DNA of 64,000 bases from assembly GCF_019649055.1 (NCBI RefSeq), contig NW_026570411.1, positions 124,001 to 188,000 on the forward strand. Direction: 5' to 3'. The notes under the pieces were generated by a model. It saw only the letters and a program-made list of their open reading frames with translations, was not told the DNA's origin and searched no databases. Positions 21,836 through 32,695 of this stretch are shown here, piece after piece (the first letter of the stretch is position 1; the number at the start of each line of letters is the position of its first letter). The stretch is from Paramacrobiotus metropolitanus (Eukaryota > Tardigrada > Eutardigrada > Parachela > Macrobiotidae). The position numbers and the translations under genes are program-made.

Positions 21836-22640
21836 TCTACGACACCATCGCTCTTGTAAAATACAATTCAACGAAGAATTAATTACCCCAGTTAGCGTGA
21901 GACGGGATGCCACATAGCACACACATGGCTGTTTAATTTACTACCCAAGATATATTTCCAGGTTGCAAAATTAACGTAGAAGGCCAAAAGCGATCGTCTT
22001 TGATGAAAGCAACGCGACTGGCTGGTCGCGGATGTAGTCGGTCGCCTCTGGCGCTTATTTCCGGCGGCTGTGTGATTTCTCGGCATTCTTATCGTGAAAC
22101 GGCAAAGTGCACCTGTGCGACGCGAGTATGCGTATACGTTGTAACGCATTAACATAGCTATATTGCGGCGGACTGTGAACGTACACCATAACATAATTAT
22201 CTGATATGCTGTTTTCCAGCCAGCGTGGTTCGCCGATGAAATCGTGTTTGTGTGCGCACCATAATAACCGCACAACATAAGCACTACTCGAGCGCTGTAC
22301 GCAGTGCAGTGCACTCGCATATAAATTTTATTACACCGGAAGTGTTGATCTTAGCATTATAGTTTGCTGCTTAATACGCGCAGTATCCGGTATTGTTAAC
22401 CGCGTTTATACCGCTCGAATGCGCATAGTGTGATCAGAGCTGCGCTCAATTAGTACTTCGACTTTGCTCCGATTTTCCTCACTTTAAGTAGATGTTTTCA
22501 AACTATAGTCGCCAGTTTGCTGAGCCAGTTGGTACCGTACAGTTTCATTCTCACAGGATGCTGCAAAAAATCTCACAGAAATGTGGCGTAGCTGGAAAAT
22601 AAAGGTCTTGATGAAGGCTATGCAGCTGCATGACTCGAAT

Positions 22641-24260
22641 GGTCAGCACCAGCGAAAAACGCATAAAACAGCCTATTTGTACCGGCATCACAGATATGAC
22701 TTCAATTGCTTAGCATTTTGCCAGAAAACTGGTAGCTGCGTAACGGAAAATTAGGACAGCATTATAAGCTAACGGTAGTTAATAAAAGACAAGTTCCCTA
22801 GGGAAGCATTGTAGGTATACAATGGTATTTTGTTGTGACCGGCTTGATTGATGCGGGAACGCCTAGCTGCAGCAGTCCCGGTGCGCTGGTTTGGACCTTT
22901 GGCTGGCGTGAATTATCGGGCGGGTTGCAGTTGTCGGTTTGCAGTAACTCATAAGCATAAATACTTACAAGCATAAGCATACATCGACGCTATTGGTGTA
23001 TGCTGACTGCTTCTCGATCAAGTGAAAATGGAAAGTGTACTTATAACATTAGTAGCGTCAGTTTTGTAGTAACGGGGTACCGCTTCAATATTTGAACGCT
23101 TTCCCTTTGGAAAGTGAAGAACAATAAACATCGCAAAGGTGAAGAGCACACCGGGGGCCTACAAGACCCATCGCTGTTTTGGCTGCCGGACGTGTTCGCG
23201 ATTTAATTGAGGTCATGTAATATGGCACACTAAACAAGCCATCTACGAGCATTCTAATGTTTCTGTCATGGTAACACATTTTCTGTACAGATATACAGCT
23301 TGTGCTGGGAAGATGCATCGGCTGATTCTGGCTGTTTTGTATCACTTTATGCCAGAATTTCAGAATTCTGCAGAAAACCAATGCAGCAAGGTAAAACTCA
23401 ACAATTGAGCAGTTGGAAAAATTGCGCTAAATGAGCTTTCTTTTAAACCTTGTTTTAATGATCATCCCAGTGAGGCAGTGACCACTGGTCTGCCAATAAT
23501 CTAACCTAATCATAATTACTGCCAGCGTAGTGTACCGCAGACCACTATCGTGCCGACGTGCCGTATTTACTTATTGTACAATCTACATGTACATTACATG
23601 AACATACTTGTGCTGGTAACAGCATAACATAGACAACATCTTGCTTGGAAAATGCCCGCGCACAGAGATTTTGCTGTTACTGCATAGCTATTTAGTATTT
23701 GTCCTTATTAGAAATCTACCGGTTCCCATCATTTCGCTTATTTAATCTGCGCATTACTACAACGCTATAACTAATGCGCTCCACGCTTCTATCCTGAGGT
23801 TGCAAAATATCGCTTCTATGCTGAGATTGCAAAATATAAATACTGGTACTGACAACAGCCATGATCACGTGCACACTGTACTGCTTGCACATAATGTTAC
23901 ATACAGTACCTGGACGGAGATGCAGTGGCGCTTCGCTTTTCCAGCCGGGCACTAACATCCACCGCAGATTCAGTGAATCATCTCAAGTGTAGATCGGCGA
24001 AAAATACGTTATATTGAAGTGCGATGCACGGAAACTGACATGCTGTTGCCTTTATGCTCGCTCAGCCGTCTTATACTCCTGTCGCACTATGCCGGTCCTG
24101 CTGGCCAATGTGGTACATATGCTACGGGAAACCGGAAATGCTTGTTATTCCGCTGACAGCGGTATTCGTGGAGAGCCACTTTGCCGTGTATTCTGACAAG
24201 AAAGCCCGGTAAAAACGACGGAAACCAGTGGATATGACAAAGTCCCCTTATAACCTAGCC
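22641..24260. other. Spacer between families A and B
   Basis: Frames such as 23085-23381 (minus) and 24014-24196 (plus) have no domain, promoter or paralogue support. Nothing else recognised. Confidence 0.35.
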
Positions 24261-24269
24261 GTTATGTAG

Positions 24270-24288
24270 TTATACTATATAAACGACG
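24270..24288 (+). promoter_or_regulatory. TATA box upstream of family B
   Basis: TATACTATATAAACGACG lies just before the family B frame, similar in strength and spacing to the TATA boxes before families C and D. No in-frame ATG follows before the membrane helix, which weakens the link. Confidence 0.35.
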
Positions 24289-24298
24289 AAGCGTTTGC

Positions 24299-24655
24299 TT
24301 GGCCAATAATGCAGATGTATTAGCCAACGTGGTTATCTTTCGAAACAGCAGTATAAACCGTCTAAGTACAGTGAATTTCACCGCAGCTCAGCCGGCAGCG
24401 GGGGAGAGCTCTCTCCGCAGCGAGTGTGTTGCCTGCATTAAGCGGCATACTTGCGATCCCTATCACACCGTGGAGTACGCTCTTATCCTGGCGTTATGCG
24501 TGCTCATCCTGCTGGTAACCGTCGTCGGATGGCTAGTCAACCAGCATGCACAGATGCAGAACCGGCTGGCTCGACTGGAGACCCAGAGGGACGCGCTGCT
24601 GTCGGCCCTGCCGTATCCCGGTGTCTTTCTCGACAAAGGTTTATATGCTTTATAA
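24299..24655 (+). CDS. Family B single-pass membrane protein (start unresolved)
   Basis: The frame encodes a cysteine-rich stub (SECVACIKRHTCD), a strong helix (ALILALCVLILLVTVVGWLV) and an amphipathic tail (QMQNRLARLETQRDALLSAL), then stops at 24653-24655. The tail pattern QxxxRLARLxxQxxxL followed by RDAxL is shared with family C copy 2 (QQLARLQHQLALLSSERDAM), so B and C look like branches of one superfamily. No in-frame ATG precedes the helix, and the frame begins at a TTG. Either an upstream exon joins at an acceptor such as TTTCACCGCAG (about 24378-24388) or the copy is damaged. A donor-like CG/GTGAGAAA follows the stop. No second copy was found in the window. Confidence 0.55.
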   Translation: MANNADVLANVVIFRNSSINRLSTVNFTAAQPAAGESSLRSECVACIKRHTCDPYHTVEYALILALCVLILLVTVVGWLVNQHAQMQNRLARLETQRDALLSALPYPGVFLDKGLYAL

Positions 24656-26027
24656 AAATACCTGGTGATACGGTGAGAAAAGTCGGCGCTTTGTACGCGT
24701 ACTGCGCGTAGAAGCGCTTCTAGGCTCGAAGCGCATGCTGCTGTGTAATTTTTTAAGCTCTGTATGCTGAATTTATTATGCAGCTAATTTTCGGAACCGC
24801 AGACCAACTGCCTGGTCGTAGGAGGAGCTTATTCGATACTTGTCGTATAAATGAACTGGTTGATAGAATTTGTTGTAGTAATTAAATACGGACCGAGCTA
24901 TAGCTGCTTGATTGCTGGTGACCTTTCAGATGATCCTCAACGTCAGGGCAAATGAAACGACGAGGTGCAGTTACAGCACGCTGGATTTACCGGCATCCGA
25001 TCCCGCTTCTGGATAAACAATGTCTTTTCTGTAAACAGCAGCTTTCTATAATCATGCATGTACAGTATATGTTTTACTACCGCTGATGTTCTCGTAGTAT
25101 ACAATGTTATCTCACAATGTGGCTGACCGGCGGAATCATGAGAATTTCACTATTATCCATTCAGAATGTTCAGTGTTTATGTGGATTTTTGTTGGGAGCT
25201 TTATAGGTGCTTGTGCAAACAAAAATCTGTTAATTAATGATTGCTTACTGTATGTACGCGCCTTCGCATCGAACTGGCTGCTAGCGACCTAGCATGGATG
25301 CGCAATGGTTGTAGAACTGGAACGTTCAAAAACCAATAACTGGTCAATAATTTTTGTCTTCTCCAACATACAGTTTGTCACCGATTTCCTCCAGCAACAG
25401 AACTGTGGCATAACACCAGGTGGAAAATGCTACACAGATTGAAATAGGGACAAAGTTACAGCGATCAGTAACTAAAGCTTGTCCATAGAGGCAGCGTATC
25501 CGGCGTATGCAGTTTTGGCGGTGACTTGTGCCGATTTCCGTGCTGCCTCGATTGACGCGTCCGCATTCGTGTCTCGGTCAGCGGTCTGCGACGAACCAAA
25601 CTAAAGGTCGTCAACGGTACCATGTCCGTCGCGCATGAAAATACCCTGTACTATTTCCGGATGGGGCGAAAATACCGGATTTTTTGGATAGCTGGATTCT
25701 ACGAATTTTCCCGATTTTTCGAAAATAACGGATTTTATATGAAACAATCACGGACGACTGCGGCGCTTGAAAAGTCAAATTTGGAGCCGCTTTTTCTAGA
25801 GACGTTCACATTTGGGGCGTCTGCGCCAGTGTAGACATGCTGCATGCCTGCATCATTGCCATACGGACCAATTGTGAGCGGTTGTCCTGTTGGCATTTCT
25901 CAGATCTGCACCATTTGGCTGCATTCATCTTACGGTCTGTCTGTATTTATAACCGTGCTGTTGATAGTTTTTCGGCACATCTTTGCTCGCGCTTATGTGT
26001 TATATACCTAACCAAAACCTTCCACGT
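24656..26027. other. Spacer between families B and C
   Basis: No supported gene. Frames at 25104-25292 and 25622-25834 look like chance. Confidence 0.35.
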
Positions 26028-26145
26028 CGTATGATGCACTTGGGTTGTCAAAAAGCCGTTAAATTTGCTAGACATGCAGAAAAACCTGCAGTTATACAGT
26101 TTACCGGAAATTTACACGCATGTACGCAGATTTTGAGCGAAAAAC
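26028..26145 (+). promoter_or_regulatory. Conserved upstream element of family C, copy 1
   Basis: GTATGATGCACT, TTGTCAAAAAGCCGTTA, ATTTGCTAGACATGC and AGTTTACCGGAA recur in the same order at 44388-44505, about 160 bases before the TATA box in both genes. It is non-coding in both, so a shared control region is the simplest reading. Confidence 0.65.
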
Positions 26146-26197
26146 AGAAAGGGCGAAGGAGTAGTATAATGCATACGTTGCTTTGCTGATCGGCTGG

Positions 26198-26205
26198 TTT
26201 ATAAG
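26198..26205 (+). promoter_or_regulatory. TATA box of family C, copy 1
   Basis: GGTTTATAAGCGTCTCC stands 93 bases before the ATG at 26299. Copy 2 has GCTATATAAGCGGCTC at the matching place. Confidence 0.65.
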
Positions 26206-26298
26206 CGTCTCCGTTGCTAACTTCCTTGCCATTTAACGTTTCTATTACAATAATTAATAACGTGCCGCACACTACAGCCGATTTCCCTGGATATTCCA

Positions 26299-26610
26299 AT
26301 GGCCGACGGCCCTCCTGATTATGTCGTCGAAACGGAAGGACTCTTCCCCGGATGGCGGCCGCCCCTGTACAGCTACGGTTACGCCCCACCGACCCCTCCA
26401 ACAGCAGCGACGGACGCTATCATCCCGCAGTGCGATGTCGATATCTGGCTGATTATCGCGGTAACCCTTGCGGCGGTGACGGTGCTGGTGCCACTCGTCG
26501 TCATCCTCGTTTGTGCCGTTAAACAGTACCAGCAGATGACCCGCCTCCTGCGCCAGCTGCAACTGCTCAGCGCTGAGACGGACGTCATGCTGACCGTGGC
26601 CGATGTGTAG
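26299..26610 (+). CDS. Family C single-pass membrane protein, copy 1 (103 aa)
   Basis: ATG at 26299, stop at 26608-26610, intronless within the coding part. The protein has no signal peptide. It begins MADGPPDYVVETEG, then a Pro/Tyr-rich segment (WRPPLYSYGYAPPTPPTAAT), a juxtamembrane Cys45 (IIPQCDVDIW), a helix at about 50-74 and a Gln/Leu tail (QYQQMTRLLRQLQLL). Copy 2 at 44669 keeps PxDYxVxxEGxxPxWRxP, TPTTAATDA-like and CDVD(I/V)WL. The start is fixed by the shared ATG-GCC and the shared TATA box upstream. GTATGT at 26639 and acceptor-like TTTTAG and TTTCAG sites at 26906 and 26942 suggest a 3' UTR intron, also possible in copy 2. An outside N-terminus is inferred from the basic residues after the helix. 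Function unknown. Confidence 0.8.
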   Translation: MADGPPDYVVETEGLFPGWRPPLYSYGYAPPTPPTAATDAIIPQCDVDIWLIIAVTLAAVTVLVPLVVILVCAVKQYQQMTRLLRQLQLLSAETDVMLTVADV

Positions 26611-26639
26611 TATTTCACCACGGCTGCAGACGGAACCGG

Positions 26640-27260
26640 TATGTATGCACCAGCGTGTCCCGTAATTTCTAGCGCATCAAAAAAGCGACAAATTTAACTT
26701 CACGGGTTCCGCCACGATCCATACTACAGGGTGGCCGAACCAAATGCCGGGCTCTTCTTGTGGTTTGTTTCTCGCGAAGCGGTTGTCCTGGCGTAAAGAG
26801 TTGAGATTCCCCACTACAGATAGCATGGCCGATGCATACTAAAATTAAAATCCATCTTTAAATCACAAACTATCGATATAAATTACATGTGTTTTTCTCA
26901 TTTTAGATCATCAGGTTATGGTTACAAAACGTGACCTTTCAGAAGAACCTCAACAATCGCTGCAGGCCACGGCGCTGAATTACACGACGACCGGATTCCA
27001 AATGCTTACCAGGCGCCGGCATCACACATATTTCACATACTTTTTGTTTCCAATAGTTTTCTCCGAGCTTTTGCGTTATCCTCTCAGTTCATTCAGTGTG
27101 CATCTGGCTGTTGTGCTCCATTGGCTGCTTTTCGACACCTGCATGAAGTCCAAGTATTCAGCACGGTTTCACCAGAAAACTGATTTTATATATTTATTGA
27201 ATTTTAATTGCTTCAATATTGACATAGTACTTCTCTTCGCCATCGTTGGCTAATCAGATA
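26640..27260 (+). other. Conserved 3' flank of family C, copy 1
   Basis: Part of this flank (26655-26730: TGTCCCGTAATTTCTAGCGC) matches 43737-43815. The later part (CCTTTCAGAAGA, ACACGACGAC, CCGGCATCACA) matches 45380-45450 after copy 2. The frame at 26918-27253 is not conserved and is probably not coding. Confidence 0.5.
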
Positions 27261-27551
27261 AACAGGTACATTAAATTACAGAAAAAAAACTTGGGTGAAT
27301 TAATATTACATAAGTACAGATACTCTACAGAGTACATGTTGTAAGCAATACTATACATGCACTGCCAAAATCATGCCCTTCTTGAGTTTCGCATTAAATT
27401 CTCACTCAATAACACTACAACTTTAAAATTCGGTTGCCAATAACAGTTTTTGAACGACACATTTGAGTGGCCATTTACGCTCCTGGACAGGATTCATACT
27501 GTATTAATCGCATTACTGGATATACTCGCATAACAGGAATGTAGAAGCTTG
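27261..27551. other. AT-rich spacer
   Basis: No gene or repeat recognised. Confidence 0.35.
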
Positions 27552-27723
27552 CTTAGGCCTCGTCCCGAACTGAAAGCGAATCTCGTGGCGATACAGCAAC
27601 TCCACCTCGCGAGGTGGCTTCGCGTACCGTATCTGTGGGCGTGGCCACTGCGTACAGCCACCTCGTGCGGTTGAGCAACCGTACCATAGCGAGATTCGCT
27701 TTGAATTCGGGACAAGGCCTTAG
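27552..27723. mobile_element. Small MITE with 30-bp inverted ends
   Basis: The left end CTTAGGCCTCGTCCCGAAC and the reversed right end CTAAGGCCTTGTCCCGAAT match over about 30 bases, running on to AAAGCGAATCTCG in both. The interior holds the perfect 16-bp palindrome CCACCTCGCGAGGTGG (27602-27617). It is 172 bp with no coding capacity, and it abuts the half foldback that follows. Confidence 0.7.
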
Positions 27724-27725
27724 TT

Positions 27726-28130
27726 CCACAGATATGCCGAACAAAAACTTTTGTACGCGAATGGGAATTTATAGATTTTTAAACAAAATTCATTTTCGCG
27801 AATGTTATACGGTAAATTGTATGTTTGTTCTTGTGCCGTGTGTTGTGCGTTTACATGCAAAATTTCAAGGAGATGGGTCTGTAATGAGGCTTTTAGTGCA
27901 CCGAATGCATTTAAACTTTAGAAAAGTTTCTTACTCTCATGGTGTTGCGCGCGAAGACGGAGTTCACGCCTCGATGTAAGCAAACCATTTAGTAACTGGA
28001 TGTCCAAAGGCAATCCAAAAAAGCCTTTGAAAGTGCGTGCCAGCGGTACAGCGGTTTCTGAGGATGTACACGAATATAGTGCTATCACTATAGTGATAGT
28101 ATCACTGCTATGTGCCGGGTCATTTCCGGT
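27726..28130. repeat. Foldback element FB3, right half only
   Basis: It carries the family's inner words in order (TTTACATGCAAAATTTCAAG, TAATGAGGCTTTTAGTGCAC, TTGCGCGCGAAGACGG) and ends TGTGCCGGGTCATTTCC. The left arm is missing, possibly cut by the MITE. An 18-bp perfect palindrome CTATCACTATAGTGATAG lies at 28082-28099. Confidence 0.7.
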
Positions 28131-28840
28131 TCAGTTGTACTGTTTCAAGCGATTTGACCGTGTAGTTTTCGAGATCTGAAAAACAAGTCAAGTTAAGTTG
28201 CAGACTATCCGGGGATAAAGCGCCGGCATTGTCGTGCACCGAACTGCGCAGTTGGTGCAAGTGATGTTGTGTCGTTACAAAACTACATTAATGTCGTTAG
28301 TTCACTAGCAAGCATTTTTAATCTAGAAACGGATAATTTTAGATTTTCGCATCCAGGACATCGCCCAAAACCAGCCAGTTTTTCAAAACAATGCATAAAA
28401 AAATTCAGCCTTATGGTAATTTTGACTTGGCTTAAGGTGAAAATTCGGTAAATAATTGCTTCACATCAGTATTTTATGTTATACTTTCATTGAATGTGTC
28501 ACAGTATAACCTACTTTATAAAAAAGTCCGGTTGAAAAACAATCACCCATTCAAAAACTAACTGGGATAAACTGCTCCGGACCCGTGTCGTGAAAGTGTT
28601 TTCTTTCCCCTGAACAGGATGTATGGCTCGCAACTGCTTTCTAACCGCTGTCTGTTCTGTCATGTCTGACCAGAAGCACAAGTTGCATAACGCCGCACAA
28701 GACGTGGCCGCTTGCGCGCGCAGGCTGTAGTCGGGCAGACAGTCTTTGTGCATTCACTTCAGCACTGTTAGGATGTTATTTATTTCAGGGTATTTATGTT
28801 TGTTCCATTACTGCATTAATATGGTTGTGTGTGGTGCATA
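28131..28840. other. Spacer; one weak minus-strand frame
   Basis: The minus-strand frame 28511-28753 (80 codons, starts MHKDCLPDYSLRAQ) has no recognisable domain, paralogue or promoter, and I do not call it a gene. Confidence 0.35.
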
Positions 28841-29737
28841 CATTAACGTCATGTAATTGTTTGCAGCATGCCAATTTTATTGACAACTTTGAAAATTTGT
28901 TGTGCGCCTTTGGTTGGTCTGTTCTCGAAGTGCAAAGATTCATTATAAACCTTATAAATTGCACTTTTTAACATATAAGTTTTTAAAATGAAGCCTAAAA
29001 GTGCAAACGGGATATAGAATTTTATGTTGTATGTACTTTAAAAATAAGCGCTGAAGCACCCAATGGGGCAACTTCAAGTTTGCTGTTTCTAAATATAACG
29101 TATAATTATTTTACATATTGGATTTATTTTAAAAAAATCTTGTGTAAAAAAACAGTAAAGATATAAATTTTAAACATTAAACTAATTCCCCTAACTGAGA
29201 AAACCACTGATCGTTGGAATTCGAATGGCTCAATTCCAAAACCAAAAAAACCCAGTATGTAAAATAATTTTGTCTTTCCAAAGGTACCAAGAACAGCAAT
29301 TCCATTGCGGCAATGGATTATAAGGCGCATGAACTGTCCAAACTTTAATTCTAGTAAATATGGGTTTTGTTATTCGAAAATGGTCCTCTGCATCATGCAG
29401 AAAAGTAAACATACCACCACGCTACCTGCAGGCTGCATAAAGCGTTCATCAAATCGCAGTCTGCGCGCGGTAGCAGCGCAACGCAGACACGCAGCCCGCG
29501 TGCGGTTGTTTGCGGTTCGGTTTGAGAGGAGATGGCAGTTAAGTGAATCGAACGTACTGCTGGACCCGAGCGTCGTTTTAGACCCACGGTACCTTTTGAT
29601 CTTTTACAGTTGTGCTTTTATTTGGATCTTCGACTTTCGAAAAACATCCATTTTAAAGAGCATTTTTTCTACCTGGGAAACTGTAGCTATTGTAACTCCT
29701 CTGAAAATGAAGGCAAAACAATTACCTCGCCTGTTTC
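28841..29737 (-). repeat. 0.9-kb dispersed repeat, copy 2
   Basis: Reverse-orientation copy of 10823-11722, near-identical apart from small indels. The 175-codon plus-strand frame over it (29305-29832) is the antisense of the frames in copy 1 and is not conserved, so the element is non-coding. Confidence 0.8.
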
Positions 29738-32430
29738 AAAATCACACCAAAGCAAAAGTGCAAAAAGAGCGACAGAAATTAGTCCACTCTGTGAGAAGAT
29801 ATAGCACTTTAAAAATTTTAAAATCGAATTAAGGAAAGCCGAAAATTTTTTCAAAAAATCTGTAACGTACACTTTTTACTTTATGTTATAAGACGTAATA
29901 TGTTCGCTCAGGGGGTATCCAAAATGTGAAGGAGTCGTATGCAGTTCGAAGAAAACCTTTTTGTTTACTGACCGGTGTTTACTGCGAGTCAATCGGTATT
30001 GGGCTGGTCATGGCACACCATTGGGTAGCAAAATCATTCTGCTCTTTGGAATCAGAAAAAATACCGTAATAGACTGATGTGCCAAAGAATAAATGCGTCA
30101 TAACCAACATGCTCCATAATTACCGTATTTTACCTTAACTTTTTTTATGTCAAAGCAGTGCTCTATCTAATGGAGCTCAGATAAGGTCAATTAAGTGTTG
30201 GACCAATCCAGCGCACCATGATAAAACAGACGGCCATTCTGTTCAGCCAGCCGGTATGATATCGAATGCTGTTCCTTCCGGAAGACTGCGCCATGGAGCT
30301 GAGCATGTATCTGTAGATTTCCACTGTCACCATGATCAATCTACGATACCTATTCCTAGTCATTACTTCCCAATGCAATGCCATCACCCGCTCCTTCCAG
30401 GATACCACTTCATGGGAGCGACTTCCGGTTGATGGATCCGCTGCCCTGGAGTATTTAGCGATTTTCGTGCAGGGCGGTTGACATTGACGGCGGTCTGCCG
30501 AACTGGTCACTTCCGGTTCGGGTGTTTACTGGTAATTTATATAATAAGGGTATTACACGGCTGAAATATTAACGGACGGCCGACGCGGTGTTGATGCAAT
30601 CAGCGTAACGATCTCCCGCGTGTCTCGCGTAGGACAGCTTTCGTTATATAACGGAATAGCACGGCACTTTGAACACTGCAGTGCTATTCCGTTCTCCAGC
30701 CAGCCTGTATGAAGACCTTCATTGTGATCAAGCTGAACAGCGGCGCACAATTTCACTTTTACTTTCCCACCGTTACTCTGGAAATACTTATCTATTTTAA
30801 GGCATCAGTATTCTGAGGCACAAAATTACCAAGGAAATTGTCCAGCCATTATTAATTATCGATTAATCACATTTATGCATGTCAGTGTATTTTTTATACT
30901 TTACACCATACGCTCGCACTTAACCATACGCTATGGTTAAGCGGAGCGTTCGCCCCAAGCCTCGATCTACTCTCGGTTGAAATTTTGCAATTTAATAATT
31001 TATTACTCAAGAACACTGCTCGGCCAAACGGAATATCTGTACGAGTACAGTACCTCAGTGAGCCTTTATGCAAACGAGACAGCTCAAGGCGGTCTTTTTA
31101 CGTTACACCTTCCCAGTATTCTTTAGAATACAGTAATAATACGAGTATATTAAGTATATTAAGTACTTGTACATATAATATTATGAGCATTACACTTACA
31201 GTTGTTAGTACTGGTTAAAATTACAATACGGGGTAAAGGGCAGCAACAATGGTTAGCGAATGTCTTGGCAACGATTGTGACAATAATGTCCAGTTATTGC
31301 TTGTAGAGTTCACGTCGATCTATGTAGCTAGCGGTTTCCTAATTCCATTACAGTACCAGATACTACAACCGCCATGGTGATAATTATGCGACCTATGGTA
31401 GTAGTAAATTGCATACTTGGTACAGTACTTACATAATTATTATTAGCTATCCGCCTATACCATATATAAATATGTACGTACTACTCTGCAGCCTGCACTG
31501 CATGTGCGTTCGCATATCGATGGCAATACGTAATCACAGCGTCCTTAGAGATAATTCCGTACGCACCGCAATACCGTAATATTCATTATGCTTATTGGTA
31601 TTAATTGACTTAATAATTAGGCTATTAATTTTCACATTTGTACAGATACTATACTGGTGGATAATTATCATAGTTATTTCCATGGATACGCCTTTGCATC
31701 GGCAATACGCAACGTTTATACAGTTGTAAAACAGGTATAGTCTTTGTAATACAGTTATAAGGATTTGTTAAATGCATAGTAAGTACTGAAACTTTTATTT
31801 ATTTAGGATTTGATTGGTTAGTAATGTTAAACTGTACTACTGTACGTCACATTTGCGTGTTTTGAATCTGTTGACTGTCGAGCTTAATAATAATAATATG
31901 TGTACGCATTAACGCAAAAGCCAAGGGGGAATTTATTACCGGATGGAAACTACATACGTACTGATCGCTCTGTTAGTTACACGTGCTTGTGGATACTAAA
32001 AGCTGGTTACAATCAGCCAACAGTTACAGTCAAGGCATAGTCGTTAAAATTCTGGCCAACACTAACAGTGTTGTGACTATGACGAACAGTAATAGATGTA
32101 ACCCTTCTTAGTACACTGTAGAATTTTGACAATCTCATTAATTTTTCGATCTTGCTACCATATAGTACAAATTCTCCTTAATTAAGCGTATAAATACTAA
32201 CAAATTGAATATCGATATCACAGCGTAAATTGTCTTGCACAGCCTTAAAGAAGTTAACTTGACTTCTTACTCAGCGTCCACTGACCCCGCCGGTCTAAGG
32301 TCAGTAATTACTGAGTAAGTAATTACAGGCCAGTGACCACTACATACTAAGCGGCGACTGCATTACGTACAAGTGCACCGTAGTGACGTACACACGTATG
32401 TACGAGTACAGTACTTTGCAGTGAGAAAAA
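29738..32430. other. Gene-poor spacer before Ig gene 2
   Basis: The minus-strand frames 30187-30510 and 30553-30756 both contain an H-T-G-W-L segment and relate loosely to the block upstream of family A. No gene is supported. A 13-bp-stem hairpin lies at 30650-30693. The rest is AT-rich. Confidence 0.35.
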
Positions 32431-32432
32431 TA

Positions 32433-32571
32433 ATGACAAAAACATTGGCAGTGTTGTGTGATTTAGCGTGGCTGCAGCTGAGCGTGTTCAGCGTGTCCTG
32501 GGGATGCTTGCCGCCCCCACTGGCCATCCCCTGGCCACTGCCAGCGACCGGTGGGCCGCCGACCACCAACC
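32433..32571 (+). CDS. Ig-domain protein gene 2, exon 1 (signal peptide)
   Basis: ATG at 32433 (an upstream in-frame ATG at 32373 exists, but the signal peptide starts here) encodes MTKTLAVLCDLAWLQLSVFS and a Pro-rich tail ending PPTTN. The exon stops at C32571 before GTAAGTGG, leaving one base of a split codon. A 124-base intron ends in CCTTCCTCTGCAG at 32695. Confidence 0.75.
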
Positions 32572-32695
32572 GTAAGTGGCTGTGATTCGTGGCGAGGCAC
32601 ATAAGAAAATGGCGAACCGCGGAGCGACCAGTCGACTTGACCTTTTTCCCACGTACATTGTAAGTGAAACTACACTGACACACCTTCCTCTGCAG

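Larger units (their letters stand above)
21205..22640 (-). repeat. Duplicated block around family A, copy 1
   Basis: This block matches 41180-42365 in opposite orientation, including family A itself and about 1 kb upstream. Shared words are GCATTCGAGCGGTAT, ATCAACACTTCCGGT, AATAAGCGCCAGAGGCG and TAACTGGGGTAATTAATTCT. Copy 1 has roughly 150 extra bases near 22450-22590. The upstream part is conserved as DNA, but its frames are not consistently open in both copies, so it is more likely promoter or 5' UTR than coding. Confidence 0.8.

Noticed and set aside
26048-26562. Minus-strand ORFs over family C copy 1
   Set aside because: Antisense of the coding exon and promoter; TATA box and paralogy support the plus strand.
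29305-29832. 175-codon plus-strand ORF
   Set aside because: Lies on the 0.9-kb repeat; the homologous copy at 10.8 kb breaks the frame with indels, so it is not conserved as protein.
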